Assembly (NCBI RefSeq): GCF_009498235.1
Contig: NZ_CP044205.1
Location: 3,163,389 to 3,227,388 of the forward strand
Source of the DNA: Candidatus Methylospira mobilis
GTDB lineage: Bacteria > Pseudomonadota > Gammaproteobacteria > Methylococcales > Methylococcaceae
Reading direction: 5' to 3'
Length of the DNA: 64,000 bases
Positions within the stretch are counted from its first letter, which is position 1. Every line of letters begins with the position of its first letter. The position numbers and the translations under genes are program-made. The notes beneath the pieces were generated by a model. It worked only from the letters and a program-made list of their open reading frames with translations. It searched no databases and had not been told where the DNA came from. Below are positions 29,377 to 38,344 of the stretch, in pieces.

Positions 29377-29907
29377 GAGGGTCTACCCGGTTACCTAAAG
29401 GCGGCCTGTCATGAGTATACACAGCCGCATGGCCAAGGGATTGGTACTGAAGCAGGCCTTTTCCGGCGACACGCACCATGAGACACATTTAAGTTACTGG
29501 GAATGGAAATGAATCAGGCGCGGCCGGCTCGAAGCTGGCGACGTGATTAATATGCGCAGCCTGACAGAGCTCAAAAAACTGCTGAAACGTCATAAAAAAA
29601 CGCAGTACCTATCCTGCCACCCTTGCTCGTTCCTACCACGCTTTTCAGATGGAGATTTATTCGGCGTCCTATTCCAAAACACCTGTCATCCGCAAAGTCC
29701 GTTGACTGAATAGTTCAGAACGATAGGCAACATGCGCGGTGATGTGTCACAAAAAATCAAGCGGACGGAGCGGGTGAACCAAGCCTGGAGCGCCGCGCCA
29801 TAGATACGCCCATGTAATGCCGACCGGAACCTGATGGGGTATTCACGGCGCGATTCGACTTGATGCGGCTTACCGAGCCCGAACGCGACCCGGATTATTC
29901 GTCTTGC
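29377..29907. other. Intergenic stretch, no supported gene
   Basis: About 530 bases. A short frame from the ATG at 29552 gives MRSLTELKKLLKRHKKTQYL and stops after roughly 50 codons; it has no ribosome site and is not called. No tRNA, terminator or repeat stands out. Confidence 0.4.
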
Positions 29908-30207
29908 CTATGGAGCTTCTGACGCCTCGGCCACTGGTGGCGCTTCAGCTGCCGATGCTTCCTCAACCGGAGCCGGGGCCAGTTTCCTTTCAATCTCAGG
30001 AAGGATGCAGTCAGTAAGAAAAATATCGAAGTCTTTCAAAATAATCTGCTTCACAGGCTCCATTTCAAAAACTTCTCCGGCCCGGTTGCCTGCTTGTACA
30101 ATTTTCACAACATCTTCAACAATGGAGCTTAACTCAGTTGTGAGTTTCTCCTTCATTTTCGGCAGAATTACGCCCAGCTGAATTTTAAAAGCTAAATCGT
30201 CTGACAT
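29908..30207 (-). CDS. Hypothetical small acidic protein
   Basis: 99 aa, not recognised. It starts MSDDLAFKIQLGVILPKMKE, looks mainly helical, and ends in a low-complexity Ala/Pro/Glu tail (APVEEASAAEAPPVAEASEA). A GGGAGAAAG ribosome site precedes the ATG (TAGGGAGAAAGCA). No signal peptide or membrane segment. It is monocistronic, 73 bases downstream of the alcohol dehydrogenase's end in the opposite reading sense of the operon order, and codon use looks normal. Confidence 0.65.
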   Translation of the reverse strand: MSDDLAFKIQLGVILPKMKEKLTTELSSIVEDVVKIVQAGNRAGEVFEMEPVKQIILKDFDIFLTDCILPEIERKLAPAPVEEASAAEAPPVAEASEAP

Positions 30208-30280
30208 TGCTTTCTCCCTATATTGAAAAGTTTCGCGGTTAAAGTAACAAGGCTACATTATATGAGTAGATACAAAACAA

Positions 30281-31306
30281 TCAACACATACGCAACACCT
30301 TGGCGCCGCGGATATGTTTTTCCTTCAACTCAAGCAGCGCGCGGTTCGCATCTTCCAGAGCGTATTCCTCAATGTCGGGCTTGATGCCGGCTTCCGCTGC
30401 CAGACGCAGGAATTCGCGCACATCGTAGCGGCTGACGTTGGCTACGCTTTTGATTTCCTTTTCCAGCCATAAATGCTCGGGATAATGCAGCCGCAACAAG
30501 GCCTTCTTATCGCTGTCTTCCTTGCGGATCGCATTGATCACCAGCCGTCCGCCCGGCTTGAGCCGGCGCAATGCTTCGACAACCGGCGTCCACGCCGGTG
30601 TGGTGTCGATAACGGCATCGAGCCTTTCGGGCGGCTGTTCGCCGGTATCCCCGGCCCATTCCGCGCCGAGCTCCAGTGCAAAATCGCGCTCCTTGCCGCT
30701 ACGGGCGAAAACGAACAAGCGCGCAGCCGGAAACCGATGGCGCACCAGCTTCGCCACCAGATGCGCCGACGCGCCAAAACCGGTCAGCCCCAGAATCCCA
30801 CCATCCTGCAACCCGGTCAGGCGCAACGATCTGTAGCCGATGGCCCCCGCGCAAAGCAGTGGTGCGGCTTCTGCATCAGTAAAGACTCCAGGAATCCGAT
30901 GCGCAAATGCCGCCGACACCGTCATCAGTTCCGCATAGCCGCCATGGACATCGCGCCCGGTAGCCTGAAACTGCGCGCACAGGTTTTCGTCGCCGCGCCG
31001 GCAATAACCGCACAGCCCGCAAGCGGAAAATATCCACGCCACACCGACACGCTCACCGATAGTAAAACCGGCTGCATCTTTTCCCATTGCCAAAACGCTG
31101 CCTACCGCCTGATGTCCGAGTATAACAGGCAGTCGCGGCGGCATGCGGCCTTCAATCTCATCCAGCTCGGTATGGCAAACCCCGCACGCGCTTACGCGGA
31201 TCAACAATTCATCGGCTGCCGGACTGGGATCGGGCCTTTCGACCAGCCGCAAAGGCTCCGGACTATCTCTCAGCAAACCGGTTTGTTCGAGCAGCATCGC
31301 GCGCAT
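30281..31306 (-). CDS. Zinc-dependent alcohol dehydrogenase (MDR family)
   Basis: 341 aa. The catalytic zinc region is CGVCHTELDEIEGR and GHQAVGSV (the usual GHE is GHQ here), the structural zinc lobe is CGLCGYCRRGDENLC with four Cys, and the Rossmann fold shows ILGLTGFGASAHLVAKL. Members oxidise or reduce alcohols and aldehydes with NAD(P). The substrate is not evident; the lone Gln in place of Glu after GH is seen in some subfamilies. It lies downstream of the AmmeMemoRadiSam operon, 82 bases away, and may be read with it. Confidence 0.85.
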   Translation of the reverse strand: MRAMLLEQTGLLRDSPEPLRLVERPDPSPAADELLIRVSACGVCHTELDEIEGRMPPRLPVILGHQAVGSVLAMGKDAAGFTIGERVGVAWIFSACGLCGYCRRGDENLCAQFQATGRDVHGGYAELMTVSAAFAHRIPGVFTDAEAAPLLCAGAIGYRSLRLTGLQDGGILGLTGFGASAHLVAKLVRHRFPAARLFVFARSGKERDFALELGAEWAGDTGEQPPERLDAVIDTTPAWTPVVEALRRLKPGGRLVINAIRKEDSDKKALLRLHYPEHLWLEKEIKSVANVSRYDVREFLRLAAEAGIKPDIEEYALEDANRALLELKEKHIRGAKVLRMC

Positions 31307-31388
31307 TGTCTAACCCTTTATCGTAGACGAAATGGATATCGATTCAACCGCGCAGGCTTGCGTATCGATAATTTTTCGGCTGTTTGGC

Positions 31389-32483
31389 TCAACTCCGCCC
31401 CATCACCACGCGAATACGCTGCGGCCCGTATTGCTGCTCGAACTTGCCGTAATGCCCCGCCAATGCCGCTCCGCATTCGGGACACGCGCCGCCGTCCGTC
31501 ACCCGGTAGTCGTTTATCGCATACCAATCGCGAACGATAAGCGGGGTTAGGCAGGCGGCGCAGCGGGTGGTGCCGCCCTCTACATCGCGTATATTACCGG
31601 CATAAACGTAGGACAGACCGGCCGCATGCGCGATGCCCCGCGCCATTTGCAATGTCTGCGGCGGAGTAGCCTCCAGCTCGGTCATCTTGTAATGGGGATG
31701 GAATGCGGAGAAATGCAGAGGCACGTCGCAGCCGAGCTCCTTCGCTATCCAGTCGCACATCCTGCCGATTTCATGTTCGCTGTCATTGTAGCCGGGTATC
31801 AACAGCGTTGTCAGTTCGAACCAGACATCGGTTTCGTGTTTAAGATAGACCAGCGTATCCAGCACCGGTTGCAGATGCGCGCCGGTCAGCTTGAAATAGA
31901 ACTCGTCGGTGAACGCCTTCAGGTCTACATTGGCGGCATCCATTTTCGCGTAAAACTCGCGCCGCGGCTGATCGTGCATATAGCCTGCCGTCACCGCGAC
32001 GGTCTTAACGCCCTGTTCACGGCAGGCATCGGCCACGTCCATGGCGTATTCGGCGAATATCACCGGATCGTTGTAGGTAAAAGCGACGCTTCTGCAATCC
32101 GTTTCCCGGGCGGCGCGCGCAATATCCTGCGGGCCGGCCAGATCGGTCAAACGATCGAAATCGCGCGATTTGGAAATGTCCCAGTTCTGGCAGAACTTAC
32201 AGGCGAGATTACACCCAGCAGTGCCGAACGACAAAATACGGGAACCCGGATAGAAATGAAACAGCGGTTTTTTCTCTATCGGATCGACGCAAAAGCCGGA
32301 ACTGCGGCCATAGGTAGTCAGCACCATCGCGTCATCGATACAGGCGCGCACAAAACACGCGCCGCGCTGACCTTCGCGCAGCTTGCAGTCGCGCGGGCAA
32401 AGATCGCACTGGATACGTCCGTCGTCCAGTTTATGCCAGTATCGGGCCGGGTAACGCTCGGTAATATCTATTGCGTCGTTCAT
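31389..32483 (-). CDS. amrS: AmmeMemoRadiSam system radical SAM enzyme
   Basis: 364 aa from the ATG at 32483 (MNDAIDITERYPARYWHKL); the open frame extends 49 codons upstream inside the neighbouring gene and is not used. It has the radical SAM cluster motif CNLACKFCQNWDISKSR, an N-terminal CDLCPRDCKLREGQRGACFV Cys-rich segment, and a C-terminal CAACLTP / CPECGAAL metal-binding part. This protein family always travels with AmmeMemoRadiSam A and B; the reaction is not known. The ATG overlaps the stop of the upstream gene by four bases. Confidence 0.92.
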   Translation of the reverse strand: MNDAIDITERYPARYWHKLDDGRIQCDLCPRDCKLREGQRGACFVRACIDDAMVLTTYGRSSGFCVDPIEKKPLFHFYPGSRILSFGTAGCNLACKFCQNWDISKSRDFDRLTDLAGPQDIARAARETDCRSVAFTYNDPVIFAEYAMDVADACREQGVKTVAVTAGYMHDQPRREFYAKMDAANVDLKAFTDEFYFKLTGAHLQPVLDTLVYLKHETDVWFELTTLLIPGYNDSEHEIGRMCDWIAKELGCDVPLHFSAFHPHYKMTELEATPPQTLQMARGIAHAAGLSYVYAGNIRDVEGGTTRCAACLTPLIVRDWYAINDYRVTDGGACPECGAALAGHYGKFEQQYGPQRIRVVMGRS

Positions 32484-33046
32484 GGTTTGCCTCCCGAATA
32501 TTCGTGTTCGCAATACTTGATCACCGTGTAGCGCGACAGCTTTACCCCTTCCGCCCAGAAATCGGCGGGAAACCCGGCTTTGAGTTTCAAATGCGCAAGA
32601 AACTCGCGCGGCTGCGGCAATTGCTCCCACACCTGCGGCAAAAATGTGCTGCGGTGATGCCCATATTCAAAAATAACGCCGTCCATATGCGGCCGCAACT
32701 GCGCCAGCGCATCCGCTTCGTCCCTGACCGTCATCGACTGGGCGGAGGATAGCAATGAAATTTCGATGTCGGTGATATCGAACTCCTCGACCGTCAACGG
32801 CTCAAAGCGCGAATCGCGAAAAGCGGCGGATACCGCGTTGTTCTTTACATCGGCAAGCAATGAACGATATGCGCGCAGACTGCCGATGCACCCCCGCAGC
32901 TGTCCCTGCTTAGTAAGCGTGACGAAGCAGGCCGCCTTCTCAGTCAGCCACGGCGCACTTTCATCGGCGAAGGCCGCCCGCCCCAACTCACCCGCAATCG
33001 CCGCGCGTGCAATCTGCAGCAACAATTTACCCTGTTCAGTGGACAT
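32480..33046 (-). CDS. amrA: AmmeMemoRadiSam system protein A (AMMECR1 domain)
   Basis: 188 aa. The AMMECR1 fold is indicated by ACFVTLTKQGQLRGCIGSLR near residue 35-54 (the LRGCIG motif) and by FRDSRFEPLTVEEFDITDIE and EYGHHRSTFLPQVWEQLPQP. Human AMMECR1 is the homologue; molecular function is unknown. It overlaps the B gene at its start and the radical SAM gene at its end. Confidence 0.92.
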   Translation of the reverse strand: MSTEQGKLLLQIARAAIAGELGRAAFADESAPWLTEKAACFVTLTKQGQLRGCIGSLRAYRSLLADVKNNAVSAAFRDSRFEPLTVEEFDITDIEISLLSSAQSMTVRDEADALAQLRPHMDGVIFEYGHHRSTFLPQVWEQLPQPREFLAHLKLKAGFPADFWAEGVKLSRYTVIKYCEHEYSGGKP

Positions 33047-33839
33047 AACCGGCCTCCTCGGTAAATGCGAAAGACGCGTAGCCCACTACGCCGTCGCGCG
33101 GTCCTGCCGTGTCGCCGGAGTTACGCAGATCGAGCAGATGGGGTTTCAGGCTATGGCGGTTTGCAGCGAGCAATAGCCCGTTTATCGGAGTGGCGCCGCA
33201 AGCCTGCTCGTGGTTTAGTCCCGACTCCAGCCGGAGTATCGACTGTGCCGTGGCGGAATCTATACGTTTTGCAGTATCGTACGGCCGATAATGGGAAAGA
33301 TCTGAACTGATTACGATCAAGGTTTCATCCCCGCCCCATAACAATTCCAGCACCCCGCTTACTTCCTGCGCAGAAGCTTCGCCGACCGCCAGCGGCAACA
33401 GTTTGAATGCGGGCAGCACGGTTTGCAAAAACGGCAGTTGCACTTCCAGGGAGTGTTCCTGCGCATGGCATTGCGGACTGGTGATAATCTGCGGCAGCCC
33501 GGAGATCAGTTGCACCGCATCCTGATCAAGCTCAATCAGACCGAGAGGCGTGGCAAAGGCATCGACGCCCGGCAAAGCCAGACCTCGTACCGCGACCCGA
33601 TGAGCCGGACCCAGCAACACCACCCGGCGTATGGGCGACGCGAATCGTTGCAGGGCGGCATAAGCAACGGCAGCGACGGCAGCGGAATAGATATAACCGG
33701 CATGCGGCACGATCAAGGCTTTAGGCTTCAGATAAAAGGGGCGCGCCGATGCCAGAAACGCGCGCACATCGTGCGTTAAAACATAATCCGCGCGTGGATA
33801 AAACGTTCCCGCAACCGCGGGGTGGCGTACAGTTTGCAT
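33036..33839 (-). CDS. amrB: AmmeMemoRadiSam system protein B (MEMO1 family)
   Basis: 267 aa. MEMO family motifs: RHPAVAGTFYPRADYVL at the start, ALIVPHAGYIYSAAVAAVAY, VVLLGPAHRVAVRGLALPG, HAQEHSLEVQLPFLQTVLP and VISSDLSHYRPYD. The His/Asp/Cys metal site of MEMO-like proteins is consistent with HAGY, HSLEVQ and SSDLSHY. First gene of the three-gene operon B-A-radical SAM, overlapping A by 11 bases. Confidence 0.92.
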   Translation of the reverse strand: MQTVRHPAVAGTFYPRADYVLTHDVRAFLASARPFYLKPKALIVPHAGYIYSAAVAAVAYAALQRFASPIRRVVLLGPAHRVAVRGLALPGVDAFATPLGLIELDQDAVQLISGLPQIITSPQCHAQEHSLEVQLPFLQTVLPAFKLLPLAVGEASAQEVSGVLELLWGGDETLIVISSDLSHYRPYDTAKRIDSATAQSILRLESGLNHEQACGATPINGLLLAANRHSLKPHLLDLRNSGDTAGPRDGVVGYASFAFTEEAGYVH

Positions 33840-34000
33840 GGCGTACCTCCTGGCAGCTTATTGCCGGAATGGGGTCGACATGAGTTAAAAACAAGGGTTT
33901 AAATATAAAAACCGGGATAACTATTCAGATCATTAGAGCCTTCTACGTAAAACGCATCATCGAAAAGGGGCTGCAATGTAGTCTTCGAATGAAACACTTT

Positions 34001-34030
34001 TGCAGGAGCGGGCTAAAGCCCACTCCTGCA
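34001..34030. repeat. REP-like palindromic element
   Basis: TGCAGGAGCGGGCT AA AGCCCACTCCTGCA is a near-perfect 30-base palindrome (one mismatch). Its GGAGCGGGCT core is the typical form of proteobacterial repetitive extragenic palindromes. Confidence 0.75.
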
Positions 34031-34276
34031 GTGATATACAACAGTAGCTGAATAGTTTACGATTTTTCCACACAGACCGGGCAGATGCCTTCCTCACGTA
34101 TTTCGTAAGCTGTAATCGAGAGGCCCGGAGCAACGAAGCTAAATAATTGAAAAGCCGAGAGTCTGTTAACTCTGCGGCCCTATGCTGCGCCCACCCAATC
34201 AATCTGCATCAGAACAGCCGATTGCTGTTTCCTGTAAGCACTCTCTCCGTAAGTTAATGGCAAACCTTTGAAGGCT

Positions 34277-34294
34277 CATCATTTGCAAATGATG
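34277..34294. repeat. Perfect 18-bp palindrome downstream of the exported helical protein
   Basis: CATCATTTGCAAATGATG, 16 bases after the stop at 34310 on the minus strand. It could be the stem of a weak terminator (no T run follows) or a protein-binding site. Confidence 0.5.
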
Positions 34295-34309
34295 CGCCCT
34301 TTTCCGGAT

Positions 34310-34831
34310 TTACTGTTTAGGTATCAACGGAATCTCGGTACCCAGCTTTAAATCGCTCGCTGCATTCCACACGCTTTCAACCTGCACAAAGCGCATCGCC
34401 ATCCTGTTGGTCAGTGCCTTTGCTATTTTTTTATAGTAGGTTTTCAGCACATCGGTTCGGGATTGGCGAACCTCGAACATGTTTTTTACCAATTCGGCGG
34501 CCTTGTCTTCCGACACATCATCATAGTTGTCGGCGTAATCCTGAATCACCTGCCATTTGCGATCGTGAACCTTAATCAGATCCCCTTCGTACTGGTTATA
34601 AAGCGTCCAGAACCTCTTGGCTTCATCGTCGTTCAACTTCAGGGAGGATTTCACGAACTCACGATGATCCAGGCGCAGCCCGGCGCGCAGCAGGCTTAAT
34701 GTACCCTGCTCGTCGGCAGAAGGCGGAACGGCCGGAGCTGCCGCATTGGCAGCCGGCGCCTCGGCGTAAGCCAGTCCCGAAAAAGCTCCGAAAATTAGCA
34801 GTAAAACAAAAACCGATTTTTTCATATTCAT
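34310..34831 (-). CDS. Exported helical protein, uncharacterised
   Basis: 173 aa, start ATG at 34831 with GAAGGA upstream. A signal peptide (MNMKKSVFVLLLIFGAFSGL then AYAEA) is followed by an Ala/Pro-rich linker and a helical, charged domain (REFVKSSLKLNDDEAKRFWT, LYNQYEGDLIKVHDRKWQVI, VQVESVWNAASDLKLG). It resembles uncharacterised periplasmic proteins of Spy-like composition but lacks the LTxxQ motif. Not recognised with certainty. Confidence 0.7.
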   Translation of the reverse strand: MNMKKSVFVLLLIFGAFSGLAYAEAPAANAAAPAVPPSADEQGTLSLLRAGLRLDHREFVKSSLKLNDDEAKRFWTLYNQYEGDLIKVHDRKWQVIQDYADNYDDVSEDKAAELVKNMFEVRQSRTDVLKTYYKKIAKALTNRMAMRFVQVESVWNAASDLKLGTEIPLIPKQ

Positions 34832-34944
34832 ACAGCATCCTTCAAAAGTATTCAGTGAATAACCAGACGACATGCACGTCGCGCGAGTACTCTAGCATGC
34901 CGCCTGTTATAAACGAAAGCGCATCAAACCCGACCAGCTTTGCC

Positions 34945-35003
34945 GGGCAGGAAATACCTGAGCGTCAGCGATGACACTCGCACAGGATTGTCGTATCCTG
35001 CCC
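34945..35003 (+). ncRNA. Possible structured leader upstream of the polysaccharide deacetylase
   Basis: An outer stem GGGCAGGA (34945-34952) / TCCTGCCC (34996-35003) encloses an inner arm of three short helices: CCTG/CAGG, GCG/CGC and TCA/TGA closed by a GCGA tetraloop (34957-34986). It lies 41 bases before the GTG start at 35045. No known riboswitch class was recognised, so this is a candidate only. Confidence 0.3.
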
Positions 35004-35044
35004 AGTATCGATGCCCCGTCCAGCACAACCCAGGAGTTTGAGCA

Positions 35045-35770
35045 GTGCGCAACCCGATTCCGATCCTGATGTACCATCAGATTGATACGCCGCCGGCTAA
35101 AGGCACGCCTATGCGTGGTTTGACGGTTTCACCCGTTTCATTCCGCAGACAAATGGCGCTGCTGTCCACATTGGGCTATCACGGCTTATCAATGCGCGAC
35201 CTGGAGCCCTACCTGGACGAAAGGCGGCGTGGCAAAGTATTCGGCATTACCTTTGACGACGGTTACCGCAACAACCTGGAGCACGCGCTGCCCGAATTAC
35301 AGCGCCACCGTTTCACTGCAACCTGCTACGGCTTATCGGGCCTATCAGGCGGCTGCAATCAGTGGGACGCGGAAATCGGCGTTCCGCAAAAGCCATTGAT
35401 GAACGATGACGACTGGCGGCAATGGCTGGCGGCCGGCATGGACGTCGGTTCCCATACCCGCTATCACCTTGATCTGACAACGCAGGACGACGCAACAGCC
35501 AAAGCCGAAATTCAGGAATCGAAAAACGAACTCGAACAGCGTCTGGGCGCTGAAATACGTCACTTCTGTTACCCGTATGGCCGTTTTAGCGAGCGGCACC
35601 AGCATATGGTGCGAGAGGCGGGTTATGTCACCGCCACCACCACACGCCGAGGACGCGTCGCTGAAAACGACGACCGCTTTGCGTTGCGCCGCGTGCTGGT
35701 TGCCAAATCAACCGATCCCCTGCGCTTCTGGATCAAGATAGCCACCGCCTATGAAGACCGCCGTGGCTGA
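35045..35770 (+). CDS. Polysaccharide deacetylase family protein
   Basis: 241 aa, GTG start at 35045 preceded by AGGAG. NodB-domain motifs: ILMYHQIDTPPAKG, FGITFDDGYRNNLEHALPEL (Asp-Asp, motif 1), DVGSHTRYHLDL (HxxxH, motif 2) and HFCYPYGRFSERHQHMV (motif 3). Family enzymes N- or O-deacetylate cell-surface polysaccharides; no signal peptide is seen. Its end overlaps the start of the glycosyltransferase by 20 bases, so both act together, probably on exopolysaccharide or lipopolysaccharide. Confidence 0.88.
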   Translation: MRNPIPILMYHQIDTPPAKGTPMRGLTVSPVSFRRQMALLSTLGYHGLSMRDLEPYLDERRRGKVFGITFDDGYRNNLEHALPELQRHRFTATCYGLSGLSGGCNQWDAEIGVPQKPLMNDDDWRQWLAAGMDVGSHTRYHLDLTTQDDATAKAEIQESKNELEQRLGAEIRHFCYPYGRFSERHQHMVREAGYVTATTTRRGRVAENDDRFALRRVLVAKSTDPLRFWIKIATAYEDRRG

Positions 35771-36983
35771 ATCAACGCAGCTGCAGCGACTGAAGATCGC
35801 GGTATTGAACCGTCAATTCACCTCCAGAGCAGGCGGAGCCGAACATTACTCGGTAAGAATGGTCGAACTGCTTGCGCAACGTCACGACATTCACGTTTAT
35901 GCTCAGCAGATAGAACATGTCTGTCCCGGCGTCAGCTACCACCGGGTTCCGCTGTTGCTGGCGCGTCCGCGCTGGCTGAATCAGCTTTGGTTTGCCGTTT
36001 ACACCTGGTGGCGGACTCGCGCAAATGCTTTCGATATCGTGCATTCGCACGAGAACACATGGCACGGACAAGTGCAGACCGTCCATGTGCAACCGATCAA
36101 ACAAGGCCTGTTCTTCAATCGTAAAGGATGGCGTCTGGCGAAACGCCGGCTGCAAGTGGCAACCAGCCCACGTTTATGGACTTATCTCCTGCTGGAAAAA
36201 GCCCGTTTCAGCCCCCGGCCCGGCCGAGTGGCGATAGCCGTGTCGCTATCCACGCTGTCCGACCTGTTGCGCGAATATCCGCTATTGCAAGACCACGCCA
36301 TAGCGCTGTCTCCAGGCGTGGACCTGCCGGCGCTCGCGCCCACGCCTGACGAACGAGCGAGTCAACGCAACTTCGCGCGACTAGGTCTGGGACTGCCCCA
36401 GCAGGGATACCAAATATTATTTATCGGTAATGACGCCAACAAGAAAGGCTTGCCTACCCTGATGCGCGCATTGGCCACTCTGCCCGACGCAGTGCATCTG
36501 ACAGCCATCACCCATCGCACTCATATTCCGGCGCTTCAGGCGCAAGCCCAAGCGCTGACTATCAGTTCCCGGGTTCATTTTCTTGAACAACTGGCTGATA
36601 TTACACCGGCCTACCGCTCCGCGGACATGCTCGCCCACCCCACGCACGAAGACAGCTTCGGCATGGTGGTGCTGGAGGCAATGGCGCATGCGCTCCCTGT
36701 TGTCGTCAGCGCGCCGCGTTGGTGCGGCATTGCGGCTGAACTGCAAGCGGGCAAGCAAGCCCTGTTTCTGGAAAATCCGGATGATGCCCCCGCACTGGCG
36801 GCGCTGGTGACGCAAATACTGACAGACGCCGCACTGGCTGAACGGCTGGCGCGCGCGGGGCGCAGTTTTGCCGAAAATCACAACTGGTCCGCCAAGGCGT
36901 TACAACAAGAAGCAATTTATTATCGAATATATAGAAAACCGGGAAAATCGCACCGCATAGTGTTCCCTATTCAATACCAATAG
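35751..36983 (+). CDS. Glycosyltransferase family 4 (GT-B fold)
   Basis: 410 aa. N-terminal part KIAVLNRQFTSRAGGAEHYS (nucleotide-sugar GT4 start with the GGAE motif) and C-terminal donor site HPTHEDSFGMVVLEAMAHAL with ExxxxxxxE (EDSFGMVVLE), plus ILFIGNDANKKGLPTLMRAL. It probably transfers a sugar to a lipid- or polysaccharide acceptor. Overlap with the deacetylase gene indicates co-translation. It ends in a Lys/Arg-rich tail of ordinary composition. Confidence 0.88.
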   Translation: MKTAVAESTQLQRLKIAVLNRQFTSRAGGAEHYSVRMVELLAQRHDIHVYAQQIEHVCPGVSYHRVPLLLARPRWLNQLWFAVYTWWRTRANAFDIVHSHENTWHGQVQTVHVQPIKQGLFFNRKGWRLAKRRLQVATSPRLWTYLLLEKARFSPRPGRVAIAVSLSTLSDLLREYPLLQDHAIALSPGVDLPALAPTPDERASQRNFARLGLGLPQQGYQILFIGNDANKKGLPTLMRALATLPDAVHLTAITHRTHIPALQAQAQALTISSRVHFLEQLADITPAYRSADMLAHPTHEDSFGMVVLEAMAHALPVVVSAPRWCGIAAELQAGKQALFLENPDDAPALAALVTQILTDAALAERLARAGRSFAENHNWSAKALQQEAIYYRIYRKPGKSHRIVFPIQYQ

Positions 36984-37084
36984 TGGGACAATGGCCGCTT
37001 TTTTGGGAATGCCGACCGGGATGCCGTGAAGCGCGTACGGAATCGATTTCCCAACAAGCCTTAACTAGCCAGCGAGGAGCCGCC

Positions 37085-37996
37085 ATGGAAAAACCCTTTA
37101 TTCTGCACATGTTCACCCCTGAAAAAAATCTGAGCCCGTTCGACGTCAACATGGCGCTGGATGCCGGATGGAGTTCGGTTATTCCTTATACACATGTGGA
37201 AGCTTCCGAGATTACCGCGCTGGTTCAGGATGCAATTTTTTCGCGCGGCCCCAAAGGAGTCAAACGCACCGGGATATTTATCGGCGGGCGCGATGTAAAA
37301 ACGGCGATGGATATGGTGCGCGCCGCGCAAAAATCCATGGTGCCGCCTTTCGAAGTTTCGGTATTCGCCGATCCCAGCGGCGCTTTTACCACCGCAGCAG
37401 CCATGGTTGCAATGGTCGAGCATGAACTGGTTCGCAAAACGGGCATCGGGTTTGCTGGAACCCGGGTATTGGCGTTGGGCGGCACCGGACCGGTAGGACA
37501 GGTTGCAGCCGTGCTGGCGGCGCGCGCCGGCGCGAAGGTCAAAATCGTCGGACGTCAGCTGGAAAAAGCCCAAAATATCGCCGCCCTTTGTAATGAAGCG
37601 TACGGCGCAGGCAAAACCGGGATTGAGGGCGCAGCAGACGCGGACAAGGCGGAATTGATCAAAACAGCCGATGTCGTGTTTGCAACAGCCGCAGCAGGCT
37701 TCGAAGTGTTGAGCGCGGAGCTGGTCGCCGCCGCAGCGGCCCTCAAGGTAGCCGCCGATGTCAACGCGGTGCCGCCTTCAGGCGTAGCCGGACTTGACGC
37801 GCATCACAATTGCATTCCGCTTGCCGGTTCGGGCAGCGGCGCCGTTGGCATTGGGGCGCTGGCCATAGGCAATATCAAATACCAGACCCAGAACAGACTG
37901 CTGAATTTGATGCATATTCAAACGGACGGCAAACCGGTTTATCTGCATTATGAACATGCCTTCGAAGCAGCCCGGCTGTTTACATCCATGTCTTAA
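37085..37996 (+). CDS. mtdB: Methylene-tetrahydromethanopterin dehydrogenase (MtdB-like), copy 1
   Basis: 303 aa from the ATG at 37085 with GAGGAG upstream (the open frame extends 34 codons without support). MtdB oxidises methylene-H4MPT to methenyl-H4MPT with NAD(P) in formaldehyde oxidation. Conserved pieces are LSPFDVNMALDAGWSSVIPY, QDAIFSRGPKGVKRTGIFIG, PPFEVSVFADPSGAFTTAAA, a Rossmann motif ALGGTGPVGQVAAVLAARAG and DVNAVPPSGVAGLDAHHN. It is more like MtdB than the folate-linked MtdA. The second copy follows 348 bases downstream. Confidence 0.88.
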   Translation: MEKPFILHMFTPEKNLSPFDVNMALDAGWSSVIPYTHVEASEITALVQDAIFSRGPKGVKRTGIFIGGRDVKTAMDMVRAAQKSMVPPFEVSVFADPSGAFTTAAAMVAMVEHELVRKTGIGFAGTRVLALGGTGPVGQVAAVLAARAGAKVKIVGRQLEKAQNIAALCNEAYGAGKTGIEGAADADKAELIKTADVVFATAAAGFEVLSAELVAAAAALKVAADVNAVPPSGVAGLDAHHNCIPLAGSGSGAVGIGALAIGNIKYQTQNRLLNLMHIQTDGKPVYLHYEHAFEAARLFTSMS

Positions 37997-38344
37997 GCAA
38001 AAACAGTGTCCCGCGCCGATTTATCGCCCTTGCACAAACAATCGACGCATCGACAGCAAACCGGGATGCCTCGGCACCTTCACCCGGAAGGGTGTGAAGG
38101 TGAAGTAAAACCTTACTATTCAATAGCGCCGGGCTTGACATCACAATAGAGGCGCACATAACGTTATGCAAGACCGACTAAGACGGCGCGGTTGACAGGC
38201 CGACTGCTTCCTCGTATCACGACACAGCCTTAGCCTCAGCTTCCCAAGCGGCAGGTGAGTGGTTAAGCAATAAAGCAGTATCGGATGTAAGCCCAGCTTC
38301 CTTCACGCAGTGTTTAAGAACGACTATTTTCAGGAGAGAAATTT
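37997..38344. other. Gap between the two mtdB-like genes
   Basis: About 350 bases with no gene. It holds a hairpin with arms CCTTCACCC / GGGTGTGAAGG at 38077-38100 (one-sided bulge) that may end transcription of copy 1. GGAGAG at 38332-38337 is the ribosome site of copy 2. Confidence 0.5.

Larger units (their letters stand above)
33840..34309. other. Intergenic with REP-like palindrome and an 18-bp palindrome
   Basis: 470 bases between amrB and the exported helical protein. It contains the REP-like palindrome at 34001-34030 and a perfect palindrome at 34277-34294. No gene is supported; the frame on the minus strand across the palindrome is a by-product of the repeat. Confidence 0.5.

Noticed and set aside
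33957-34202. 81-codon minus-strand frame between amrB and the exported protein
   Set aside because: It reads through the REP-like palindrome and has no family features or ribosome site.
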